5,534 nucleotides of DNA from Firmicutes bacterium UBA1065 (GTDB lineage: Bacteria; Bacillota; Clostridia; Tissierellales; Sedimentibacteraceae): positions 1 to 5,534 of the forward strand of contig DCDC01000143.1 of the NCBI GenBank assembly GCA_002316225.1. The letters run 5' to 3'. The notes beneath the pieces are model-generated. The model did no database searches, was not told where the DNA came from, and was given only the letters and a program-made list of their open reading frames with translations. A program made the translations under genes and the position numbers. Shown here in pieces: positions 1 through 4,557 of the stretch. Every line of letters starts with the position of its first letter. The first letter of the stretch is position 1.

Positions 1-95
1 TTATTTTTTACGACAGAGTTCAGCTCACTGCCCACATAACGGGCCGGCTTTTCAACCTTTAAAAGGTACCTGTCAAGTTTTTTTATGTCTATCAT
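1..95 (-). CDS. B12-binding radical SAM protein, N-terminal fragment
   Basis: This is the first 31 codons of a minus-strand gene that runs off the left edge. The start is ATG at 95-93, with a ribosome site (GAAGGGA) about 7 nt upstream. The visible peptide contains LLKVEKPARYVGSELNSV. This resembles the N-terminus of the large TIGR03960-type radical SAM proteins with a B12-binding domain, which begin with a 'LL.VEKPARYIG.E.N' motif. In Clostridia these usually precede a DUF2344 protein and the ribonuclease G/rplU genes, but that is family knowledge and cannot be seen here. The radical SAM cysteine motif lies outside the window, so the assignment rests only on the N-terminal motif. A well-formed promoter at 131-159 drives it with a leader of about 28 nt. 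Confidence 0.72.
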   Translation of the reverse strand, partial: MIDIKKLDRYLLKVEKPARYVGSELNSVVKN

Positions 96-130
96 TTCAA
101 TTTCCCTTCAATTTCCTGAAATACCATGAT

Positions 131-159
131 ATTTTAACACAATATACCTTTGTTGACAA
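131..159 (-). promoter_or_regulatory. Sigma-A promoter of the radical SAM gene
   Basis: On the minus strand, TTGTCA (159-154) and TAAAAT (136-131) are separated by exactly 17 nt, and the -10 box has an upstream TG (TGTTAAAAT). Predicted transcription starts near 124, leaving a short leader before the ATG at 95. The 14 bp around the -10 box (129-142) recur exactly in the antitoxin promoter at 2565-2578. Confidence 0.65.
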
Positions 160-195
160 CTTATAATTATTATATGATACTTATGTATTATTAAT

Positions 196-234
196 AAAAA
201 AACAATATTTAAAAGTACTTTACTGCAAATATTG
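196..234 (-). terminator. Intrinsic terminator of the candidate RNA
   Basis: Read on the minus strand, CAATATTT (234-227) and AAATATTG (210-203) form a perfect 8-bp stem, followed directly by seven T residues (202-196). The 16-nt loop includes the palindrome AAAGTACTTT, which can extend the structure. The stem is AT-rich, so the hairpin is of moderate strength, but the T-run is ideal and correctly placed. Confidence 0.55.
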
Positions 235-319
235 CCAATAATAATTTGTGGTGAAATAAAGTTCTTTTGTTTTTTACTGAGCCTGTCAGAAAAAATACCA
301 GGGCAATTTAGTACATAAT
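196..319 (-). ncRNA. Candidate small RNA or attenuated leader RNA
   Basis: No protein gene is present here, yet the minus strand carries a promoter (326-354) and an intrinsic terminator (196-234), which together define a transcript of about 124 nt. Inside it is a hairpin at 295-270: a U6-CUGA arm and a UCAG-U-A6 arm around a five-base loop, giving ten pairs with one bulge. Near the 5' end AUUGCC (307-302) can pair with GGCAAU (236-231), and GUACU (314-310) can pair with AGUAC in the terminator loop. Both pairings compete with the terminator stem. The transcript may therefore be a free-standing small RNA or a switchable leader ahead of the radical SAM gene. That gene also has its own promoter downstream, which favours the small RNA reading. 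I recognise no known RNA family. 6S RNA seems unlikely because the RNA is short and AU-rich. Confidence 0.4.
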
Positions 320-325
320 AATATA

Positions 326-354
326 ATTATACCATAAATATTGAATCAAATCAA
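326..354 (-). promoter_or_regulatory. Minus-strand promoter of the candidate RNA
   Basis: On the minus strand, TTGATT (354-349) is followed after exactly 17 nt by a perfect TATAAT (331-326), with an extended -10 TG (TGGTATAAT). The predicted start is about 319. The only downstream features before the terminator are RNA structures, so it probably drives a non-coding transcript. Confidence 0.5.
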
Positions 355-387
355 AATTCCAACCATTGTCATTGCTATGAATATCCC

Positions 388-484
388 ATAATGTCATTCT
401 GAGGGCTTTAGCCCGAAGGATCTCTTGGGATCCTTCGCTTGCGCTCAGGATGACAAAGCGTATGGGCAGTCACAATGACATTAT
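388..484. repeat. Palindromic dispersed repeat, copy 1 (complete)
   Basis: The core hairpin spans 393-454. GTCATTCTGAG (393-403) pairs with CTCAGGATGAC (444-454) with one G-T wobble. CGAAGGATC (414-422) pairs perfectly with GATCCTTCG (429-437) around a six-base loop. The unpaired interior segments differ on the two sides (GGCTTTAGCC against CTTGCG). A further perfect 11-bp inverted repeat, ATAATGTCATT (388-398) and AATGACATTAT (474-484), encloses the hairpin, so the whole unit looks like a MITE or REP-type element of about 97 bp. It lies just upstream of the folC promoter and is in the opposite orientation to the copy at 4453-4512. Confidence 0.8.
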
Positions 485-494
485 TAAAATTTCA

Positions 495-523
495 TTGAAT
501 TAGGAAAAAAAGTGTTGTAAAAT
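495..523 (+). promoter_or_regulatory. Predicted folC promoter
   Basis: TTGAAT (495-500) and TAAAAT (518-523) are separated by exactly 17 nt. The predicted start near 530 leaves a leader of about 26 nt before the ATG at 556. The promoter begins about ten bases after the end of the palindromic repeat. Confidence 0.5.
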
Positions 524-555
524 TAAAACAATTGATTTTAGAGAGGTTAACAAAA

Positions 556-1866
556 ATGAACTACGAAGAAGCATTGGAATTTATTCATTCAACATATAGA
601 TTCGGTTCAAAATTAGGTCTTGAAAGAATTAAAAGGTTGATGGAATTATTGGGTAATCCCCAGAACTCTTACAATATAATCCATGTGGCCGGAACAAACG
701 GTAAGGGATCAACATGCGCCTTGATTCATGATGTGCTCATGGAAGCAGGCTATAAAACCGGCTTGTTCATAAGCCCCTACCTGGAAGAATTTACGGAAAG
801 AATTCAAATAAACAAACAGCATATTGATAAAGATTCATTGGCATGGATAACCGGAACAGTTAAAGAAAAAGTCCGGGTTTTGCTTTCCGAGGGATATGAC
901 CATCCCACCGAATTTGAGATCGTTACGGCCATAGGCTTTAAATATTTTCAGGAGCAGGCTATAGATTTTTTGGTGCTTGAAGTGGGATTGGGAGGAAGGT
1001 TTGATGCAACCAATGTGATTGAACACCCACTGGCTTGTGTCATAAGCTCCATAAGCTACGACCACATGGAGCAGCTTGGAGATACCTTGGAAAAAATAGC
1101 TTTTGAAAAAGCAGGCATTATCAAGGAAGGGGTCCCGGTTGCAGTCTACCCCCAGGCCGATAATATAAAAAATGTTATAAAGGATCTAGCAAGGTCAAAG
1201 AATGCACCTATGTATGAAGCCGATAAGAATAGTATTGAAAAAATAAGCTCAGATATTACTGGACAAAGGTTTAAATATCTGAAGAGAGATGTTTTTGACC
1301 TGCCTGAAATCAAGATAAATTTACTGGGAGACCACCAGCTCCTTAACTCCGTCACTGCCCTTGCTGCCCTGGAAATAATAAAAAAGAAAGGCTTTAACAT
1401 AAGCTCGGAAAGCATTATGAAGGGTTTTTCAAACTGCAGATTTCCGGGGAGATTTGAAGTTTTAAATAAGAACCCCCTGATTATCCTTGACGGCGGCCAC
1501 AATATTGATGGTATAAGCAGCTTTACAAAAACATTAAGGGAACATTTCAAGGATAAAATAACCTTTTTCTTTGGCATCCTGAAAGACAAAAACCCGGAAG
1601 AAGCCTTGAAATTAATATTGCCCCTGGCAAAAGAAATCTACACTTTGACTCCCTTTAGCCCAAGGGCATTGAAAGCTGAAGAATTAGCAGAATTAATAAA
1701 AAAACAGGCAAATATAAAAGTTATCCCTTTGGATAACTACGAAGATATACTGCATGTAATCAAAAATGCAGGCAAAAATGAAATAATGGCCTTTTCAGGC
1801 TCCTTGTACATGATTGGCAGCGTCAGGACACTGCTCAGAAATAACGGTTTGGCTGATAACCTGTAA
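556..1866 (+). CDS. folC: Folylpolyglutamate synthase / dihydrofolate synthase
   Basis: FolC adds glutamate to folates (and in bifunctional forms to dihydropteroate) using ATP in the cytoplasm. The protein is 436 aa, normal for the family. The ATP-binding P-loop is GTNGKGS at residues 46-52, followed by SPYLEEFTERI (73-83), EVGLGGRFDATN (142-153), the DH pair in ISYDHMEQLG (169-170) and KAGIIK (185-190). K185 falls at the position of the carbamylated lysine known in Lactobacillus casei FPGS. The C-terminal Mur-ligase-type domain has FPGR (296-299) and DGGHN (312-316), where most homologues have DGAHN. I chose ATG 556 because GAGAGG at 541-546 is 9 nt upstream. An upstream in-frame TTG at 532 would add eight residues but sits at the predicted transcription start. 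The gene has its own promoter and is convergent with the toxin gene, with a 39-bp gap. Sequence alone does not show whether it has both activities. Confidence 0.95.
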   Translation: MNYEEALEFIHSTYRFGSKLGLERIKRLMELLGNPQNSYNIIHVAGTNGKGSTCALIHDVLMEAGYKTGLFISPYLEEFTERIQINKQHIDKDSLAWITGTVKEKVRVLLSEGYDHPTEFEIVTAIGFKYFQEQAIDFLVLEVGLGGRFDATNVIEHPLACVISSISYDHMEQLGDTLEKIAFEKAGIIKEGVPVAVYPQADNIKNVIKDLARSKNAPMYEADKNSIEKISSDITGQRFKYLKRDVFDLPEIKINLLGDHQLLNSVTALAALEIIKKKGFNISSESIMKGFSNCRFPGRFEVLNKNPLIILDGGHNIDGISSFTKTLREHFKDKITFFFGILKDKNPEEALKLILPLAKEIYTLTPFSPRALKAEELAELIKKQANIKVIPLDNYEDILHVIKNAGKNEIMAFSGSLYMIGSVRTLLRNNGLADNL

Positions 1867-1877
1867 AGATATGAGAT

Positions 1878-1902
1878 TCATCCTGAGCGCAAGCTAAGGA
1901 CC
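1878..1902. repeat. Decayed half-copy of the palindromic repeat
   Basis: TCATCCTGAGCGCAAGC at 1879-1895 followed by TAAGGAC matches one arm of the repeat family, with changes in the GCGAAGGATC part. The second arm is absent. It occupies most of the gap between the convergent folC and endoA stop codons, where one would expect a terminator. No strong terminator is visible. Confidence 0.6.
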
Positions 1903-1905
1903 TCA

Positions 1906-2256
1906 TCAAAAATCTATCAGGCCTAAGCTGATTTTTATGCAATCATCCACCTCTGCCATGAGGTTTTTGTCAAAATGTCCTATTTTTTCTTTAAGCCTCT
2001 TTTTATCTATCGTGCGTATTTGCTCAAGCAGCACGACAGAGTCCTTAGGAAGGCTGAAATCCTCAGAACTTATTTCAATATGAGTAGGCAGCTTAGCCTT
2101 GTTGATCTGAGATGTGATTGCTGATACAATCACAGTAGGACTATATCTATTCCCAATATCATTCTGTATTACTAATACCGGTCTTATGCCCCCCTGTTCA
2201 GAACCAATTACGGGGCTCAGATCGGCATAGTATACATCTCCCCTTTTAACAATCAA
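1906..2256 (-). CDS. ndoA: EndoA/MazF-type endoribonuclease toxin
   Basis: This is a type II toxin that cuts single-stranded mRNA; the Bacillus subtilis homologue cleaves at UACAU. The 116-aa protein closely resembles B. subtilis EndoA along its whole length, with RGDVYYADLSPVIGSEQGG near the start, RPVLVIQND, LPTHIEI, DSVVLLEQIRTIDK and a C-terminal SLGLIDF. The known active-site residues are present as R25 and T48. I chose TTG at 2256 as the start. It gives the same N-terminus (MIVKRGDVY) and length as B. subtilis EndoA, and AGGAAGTG lies 6 nt upstream. A longer reading from GTG at 2265 would put the start inside that ribosome site. The start is one base after the antitoxin stop, so translation is probably coupled. 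An intact toxin gene with its antitoxin suggests a working pair. Confidence 0.95.
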   Translation of the reverse strand: MIVKRGDVYYADLSPVIGSEQGGIRPVLVIQNDIGNRYSPTVIVSAITSQINKAKLPTHIEISSEDFSLPKDSVVLLEQIRTIDKKRLKEKIGHFDKNLMAEVDDCIKISLGLIDF

Positions 2257-2257
2257 A

Positions 2258-2533
2258 CTATTCACTTCCTAATAATTTAGTTTCATAGCTTAAAAAGTCT
2301 TCATAGTCCCCTTCTGAGTATTCTTCAGTTATGCTCTTGTTGATTTTACTCATTTCCAAATAACCGGCCTTCATCTTGTTCCTGATTTCAAGCTTTCTTT
2401 TTTCAATCAGATAAAACCTGATTGACTTTCTTATAAAATCACTTCTGTTTGTTCCTTCTTCTTTTACCGCATTATCCAATTCCCTCAATAAGTTTTCAGG
2501 GATTGAAATAAGTACTTTTTTATTCTCCGCCAA
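2258..2533 (-). CDS. ndoAI: Ribbon-helix-helix (CopG/MazE-type) antitoxin
   Basis: This is the cognate antitoxin of the adjacent toxin. It should bind the toxin through its C-terminal part and DNA through its N-terminal part. The 91-aa protein has a beta strand (KVLISIP, about residues 6-12), then helices around LLRELDNAVKEEG and NRSDFIRKSIRFYLIEK, a typical ribbon-helix-helix domain. The tail KAGYLEMSKINKSITEE matches the toxin-wrapping region of B. subtilis EndoAI, which has YMEMAKIN. I chose TTG at 2533 because GAGGTG is 6 nt upstream. The alternative GTG at 2542 is part of that ribosome site. The ribosome site of the toxin overlaps the last codons here, which ties toxin synthesis to antitoxin translation. 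An imperfect 18-bp palindrome at 2557-2574 over the promoter is a possible operator. Confidence 0.9.
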   Translation of the reverse strand: MAENKKVLISIPENLLRELDNAVKEEGTNRSDFIRKSIRFYLIEKRKLEIRNKMKAGYLEMSKINKSITEEYSEGDYEDFLSYETKLLGSE

Positions 2534-2556
2534 GATACACACCTCACAATTGCACA

Positions 2557-2574
2557 GTTATAATATATTTTAAC
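2557..2574 (-). promoter_or_regulatory. Antitoxin-toxin promoter with possible operator
   Basis: On the minus strand, TGTTAAAAT is an extended -10 element (TAAAAT at 2572-2567). No good -35 box is seen at 16-18 nt. The predicted start near 2560 gives a leader of about 27 nt to the TTG at 2533. The same bases form an 18-bp palindrome, GTTAtAATATATTtTAAC, with one mismatched pair, fitting a dimeric ribbon-helix-helix repressor site. Neither role is proven. Confidence 0.4.
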
Positions 2575-2632
2575 ACAAGGATAATATAAGTTGTATGGTA
2601 AGATTTGTATTATTCGTTAATAATTAATAATA

Positions 2633-3130
2633 TTATTCCTCAATTTTTATTGTTTCATACTCTATAGCTTTTACCAATTTATCTTTGTTATAAATATGAA
2701 TCGTTTTTGGAAGGAGGGTTTCTTTGCTGAAGTTCAAAACATGCTTGTATTCTCCGTCCCAGTATATCAATTCTTCCGGTATTTCTTCCAAAACATCAAA
2801 TTTTCCGAAATCAAAATCATATATAAGGCTGTCGTTAATCCTGAAATCTTCGATTGTCACGCTGCTTTCGGGAAATTTGTCATTGTTTAATATACACCTG
2901 TTTCCGGAAACAAAGGCATAATTCCATGCTTCATTTTCCGATTCCGTTCTGATGCTGTAATTCCCGTCCCTGCATATAATATTGACCTTATATTCATTTT
3001 CCGTTTTGTCCGTATAAACCTTCATCAAGGCTTCACATGAATAATTAACAGGCATTATAAAGGGTTTTTGGCCTGAAGAACAAGCACTCAAAAGAACCAC
3101 CAATATCAAAAGCAAGGCTGCCAATCTCAT
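2633..3130 (-). CDS. Putative lipoprotein, GerS/YdcC-like
   Basis: This is a 165-aa exported protein with a lipoprotein signal peptide: a short MR n-region, a hydrophobic stretch to residue 14, then lipobox L-S-A-C with C17 as the predicted lipidation site. The mature part is rich in charged and aromatic residues, with alternating short strands such as YKVNIICRDGNYSIRTE and ending in AIEYETIKI, compatible with a LolA-like beta fold. Similarity to the Clostridioides difficile germination lipoprotein GerS and B. subtilis YdcC is inferred mainly from size, signal, strand pattern and position downstream of acpS. Sequence identity is too low for me to be sure. The start at ATG 3130 places the signal peptide correctly but has only a weak ribosome site (GAAAG). 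An ATG at 3193 would add 21 residues encoded by a repeat-like hairpin and spoil the signal peptide. It is probably co-transcribed with acpS. Confidence 0.65.
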   Translation of the reverse strand: MRLAALLLILVVLLSACSSGQKPFIMPVNYSCEALMKVYTDKTENEYKVNIICRDGNYSIRTESENEAWNYAFVSGNRCILNNDKFPESSVTIEDFRINDSLIYDFDFGKFDVLEEIPEELIYWDGEYKHVLNFSKETLLPKTIHIYNKDKLVKAIEYETIKIEE

Positions 3131-3160
3131 ATCAAACCAACTTTCATCAAAATGAACATG

Positions 3161-3193
3161 AAGGTGTGTCCCCCTACCTCTTATTAGGGACAT
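3161..3193. repeat. Small hairpin repeat upstream of the lipoprotein gene
   Basis: TGTCCCCCTA (3167-3176) and TAGGGACA (3185-3192) form an inverted repeat with two unpaired C residues around an eight-base loop. The adjoining AAGGTGTGTCCCCCT (3161-3175) recurs with one change at 3621-3635, also upstream of a minus-strand gene. Next to it CTTTCAT (3141-3147) and ATGAAG (3158-3163) form another short stem. The composite looks like a REP-type element unrelated to the GTCATCCTGAG family. Confidence 0.45.
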
Positions 3194-3241
3194 TCCTTTA
3201 ATTACATTTTATGATGATATCCTTAAATATATGCATAAATC

Positions 3242-3607
3242 TCATTCTGCTATGCATTGGGCGATAGCGTACTCCCTGGTATGGGATATGGAAATGTGGA
3301 TTCTTTCAATATTGAGCTCTTCTGACTTCTTTAATGCCTTGCCCGATAAAAGGACACAGGGTTTTCCCTTATCATCCTTTAATATTTCAATCTGCCGCGG
3401 ACCAAAGTTAAAAAAACCGGTACCAAGGCATTTAGCCACCGCTTCTTTTGCCGCAAACATTCCGGCAGCCGTCTGGGGATTGAATTTCCTTGACTTTAAA
3501 TATTCCAATTCTCTTTCGGAATATATTCTTTCAAGAAATCCCTCACAATCCAGGTTCTTTTGTATTCTTTTTATTTCCGTAATATCTATTCCCGTACCTT
3601 TAATCAT
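3242..3607 (-). CDS. acpS: Holo-[acyl-carrier-protein] synthase
   Basis: AcpS transfers 4'-phosphopantetheine from CoA to the serine of apo-ACP, making it active for fatty acid synthesis in the cytoplasm. The 121-aa length is typical of the trimeric bacterial enzyme. The N-terminus MIKGTGIDITEIKRI carries the metal-binding D8. FAAKEAVAKCLGTGF (51-65) includes the second metal ligand E55 and the basic K59. SISHTREYAIA near the C-terminus is the conserved SxSH segment. ATG at 3607 is preceded by AAAGGA with 7-nt spacing. It is first in the minus-strand group, divergent from upp, with a predicted promoter at 3680-3708. The lipoprotein gene follows after 111 bp. In many Firmicutes acpS is followed by ydcC, alr and the ndoAI-ndoA pair; here alr is absent. 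Confidence 0.95.
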   Translation of the reverse strand: MIKGTGIDITEIKRIQKNLDCEGFLERIYSERELEYLKSRKFNPQTAAGMFAAKEAVAKCLGTGFFNFGPRQIEILKDDKGKPCVLLSGKALKKSEELNIERIHISISHTREYAIAQCIAE

Positions 3608-3620
3608 AAGCTAATCCTTT

Positions 3621-3635
3621 AAGGTGTGCCCCCCT
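3621..3635. repeat. Second copy of the AAGGTGTGYCCCCCT motif
   Basis: AAGGTGTGCCCCCCT matches 14 of 15 bases of 3161-3175. On the minus strand both read AGGGGG(A/G)CACACCTT and lie upstream of a start codon, acpS in this case. Here the motif is in the leader, just before the AAAGGA ribosome site. It may be a repeat remnant or a regulatory sequence. Confidence 0.4.
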
Positions 3636-3652
3636 TTCTTCATAAAAATTGA

Positions 3653-3681
3653 TTGACAAAGAGCTTTTTGTATATAATAAT
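3653..3681 (+). promoter_or_regulatory. Predicted upp promoter
   Basis: A perfect TTGACA (3653-3658) is followed after 17 nt by AATAAT (3676-3681), five of six bases matching the consensus. The predicted start is about 3688, leaving a leader of roughly 58 nt. A TATAAT at 3673-3678 is also present but at a poor 14-nt spacing. Confidence 0.55.
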
Positions 3682-3708
3682 TATAATAAATGTTTACTTA
3701 CATTACAA
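3680..3708 (-). promoter_or_regulatory. Predicted acpS promoter, overlapping the upp promoter
   Basis: On the minus strand, TTGTAA (3708-3703) and a perfect TATAAT (3685-3680) are 17 nt apart, with a start near 3673 and a leader of about 65 nt. The -10 box overlaps the predicted upp -10 box by two bases, so polymerase could probably open only one promoter at a time. Confidence 0.45.
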
Positions 3709-3745
3709 TTCCAATTATTTAACCTATTATACAAAGGAGTACATT

Positions 3746-4375
3746 ATGAAAAATGTAACTGTAGTTTCTCACCCCCTGATTCAGCATAAACTCACAATGC
3801 TGAGAGATAAAAACACACCCCCCAAGGATTTCAGAGAATTAGTTAGAGAAATTTCAATGCTTATGGCATATGAGGTAACAAGAAGCCTGCCTCTGAAAGA
3901 TATCGATATAGAAACCCCCATGGCTAAAACCGTTGGCAAAGTATTATCCGGAGAAGACATTGCAATTGTTCCGGTTTTAAGAGCAGGACTGGGCATGGTG
4001 GACGGAATGCTTGATTTGATCCCTAATGCAAAGATAGGCCACATCGGCTTGTACAGGAATGAAGAAACCCTCCAGCCGGTTGAGTACTACTGCAAGCTGC
4101 CGGCAGATATCGAGCACAGGTTAGTCATAATTACTGAGCCAATGCTGTCAACGGGAGGTTCAATGATTGGGGCCTTATCAATGCTGAAAAAGAGAGGAGC
4201 CAAAAAAATAAAATCAATCCATTTGGTATGTGCTCCGGAAGGTTTGAAAAGAGTCACGGAAGCCCATCCGGATGTTGAAATTTATACGGCTGCCATAGAT
4301 GAAAGATATGATGAAACAGGCTATATAATACCGGGCTTGGGAGACGCCGGAGACAGATTATTCGGCACCAAGTGA
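3746..4375 (+). CDS. upp: Uracil phosphoribosyltransferase
   Basis: Upp converts uracil and PRPP to UMP in pyrimidine salvage. The protein is 209 aa, as usual for the family. It begins MKNVTVVSHPLIQHKLTMLR and carries VPVLRAGLGMVDGM in the middle, the PRPP-binding loop EPMLSTGGS at 131-139, and the C-terminal uracil-binding segment GLGDAGDRLFGT. The loop is normally DPMLATGGS, so the first acidic residue is E instead of D. The ATG at 3746 is preceded by AAAGGAGT with good spacing. Reading further upstream from TTG 3653 would add 31 residues that overlap the promoter and leader and is rejected. The gene appears to be transcribed alone from its own promoter. No U-rich terminator follows it, only a repeat-filled spacer, so read-through into the lipid kinase gene is possible. 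Confidence 0.96.
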   Translation: MKNVTVVSHPLIQHKLTMLRDKNTPPKDFRELVREISMLMAYEVTRSLPLKDIDIETPMAKTVGKVLSGEDIAIVPVLRAGLGMVDGMLDLIPNAKIGHIGLYRNEETLQPVEYYCKLPADIEHRLVIITEPMLSTGGSMIGALSMLKKRGAKKIKSIHLVCAPEGLKRVTEAHPDVEIYTAAIDERYDETGYIIPGLGDAGDRLFGTK

Positions 4376-4380
4376 GCAGA

Positions 4381-4406
4381 CAACCCAAATCTATGATTTG
4401 GTGTTG
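4381..4406. repeat. Hairpin just after upp
   Basis: CAAC-CCAAATC (4381-4391) pairs with GATTTGG-T-GTTG (4395-4406), eleven pairs with one bulged T around a TAT loop. No T-run follows on either strand, so it is not a classical terminator. It might still stabilise the upp mRNA 3' end, or be part of the repeat cluster. Confidence 0.5.
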
Positions 4407-4411
4407 GTCGC

Positions 4412-4436
4412 TCATCCTGAGCGCAGCGAAGGATCC
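4412..4436. repeat. Half-copy of the palindromic repeat
   Basis: These 25 bases are identical to 4454-4478, the left arm of the complete copy 42 bp downstream. The complementary arm is missing. CAGACAACCCA flanks it on both sides (4377-4387 and 4438-4448), suggesting local duplication. Confidence 0.75.
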
Positions 4437-4452
4437 ACAGACAACCCACTTT

Positions 4453-4512
4453 GTCATCCTGAGCGCAGCGAAGGATCCCATGGGATTCTTCGGGCCAAGC
4501 CCTCAGAATGAC
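4453..4512. repeat. Palindromic dispersed repeat, complete hairpin copy
   Basis: GTCATCCTGAG (4453-4463) pairs with CTCAGAATGAC (4502-4512) and CGAAGGATCCCA (4469-4480) with TGGGATTCTTCG (4481-4492), one mismatch in each stem. The unpaired interior differs on the two sides (CGCAG against GGCCAAGCC). The order of the two arm types is the reverse of copy 1 at 388-484, so the element is inserted in the opposite orientation. It fills the spacer between upp and the lipid kinase gene. Confidence 0.85.
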
Positions 4513-4557
4513 ACTACATCTGCAGACAAGCCAATGACATGCAGACACGGAGGAGCA

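Noticed and set aside
153..181. Plus-strand promoter starting at TTGACA 153
   Set aside because: The -10 at proper spacing (GATACT) is poor, and there is no plus-strand gene for 350 bp. The minus-strand reading of the same bases is much better.
1146..1589. Minus-strand 147-codon ORF inside folC
   Set aside because: It is the antisense shadow of conserved folC coding sequence.
1909..1934. Possible folC terminator (ATCAG/CTGAT stem followed by TTTTTAT)
   Set aside because: The stem is only five pairs, AT-rich and lies inside the endoA coding end. It is too weak to claim.
3131..3193. N-terminal extension of the lipoprotein from ATG 3193
   Set aside because: The 21 residues come from the hairpin repeat, include acidic residues ahead of the signal peptide, and the AAAGGA abuts the ATG with no spacing.
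3231..3614. Plus-strand 127-codon ORF opposite acpS
   Set aside because: It is the antisense shadow of a clear acpS gene, with no recognisable domain.
3653..3745. Upstream extension of upp from TTG 3653
   Set aside because: It covers the -35 and -10 boxes and the leader. The family N-terminus begins at the ATG at 3746 with a strong ribosome site.
4372..4557. N-terminal 62-residue extension of the lipid kinase ORF
   Set aside because: It has no ribosome site, overlaps the upp stop and is translated from repeat arms (LILSAAKDP twice). ATG 4558 has GGAGGAG and gives the family N-terminus.
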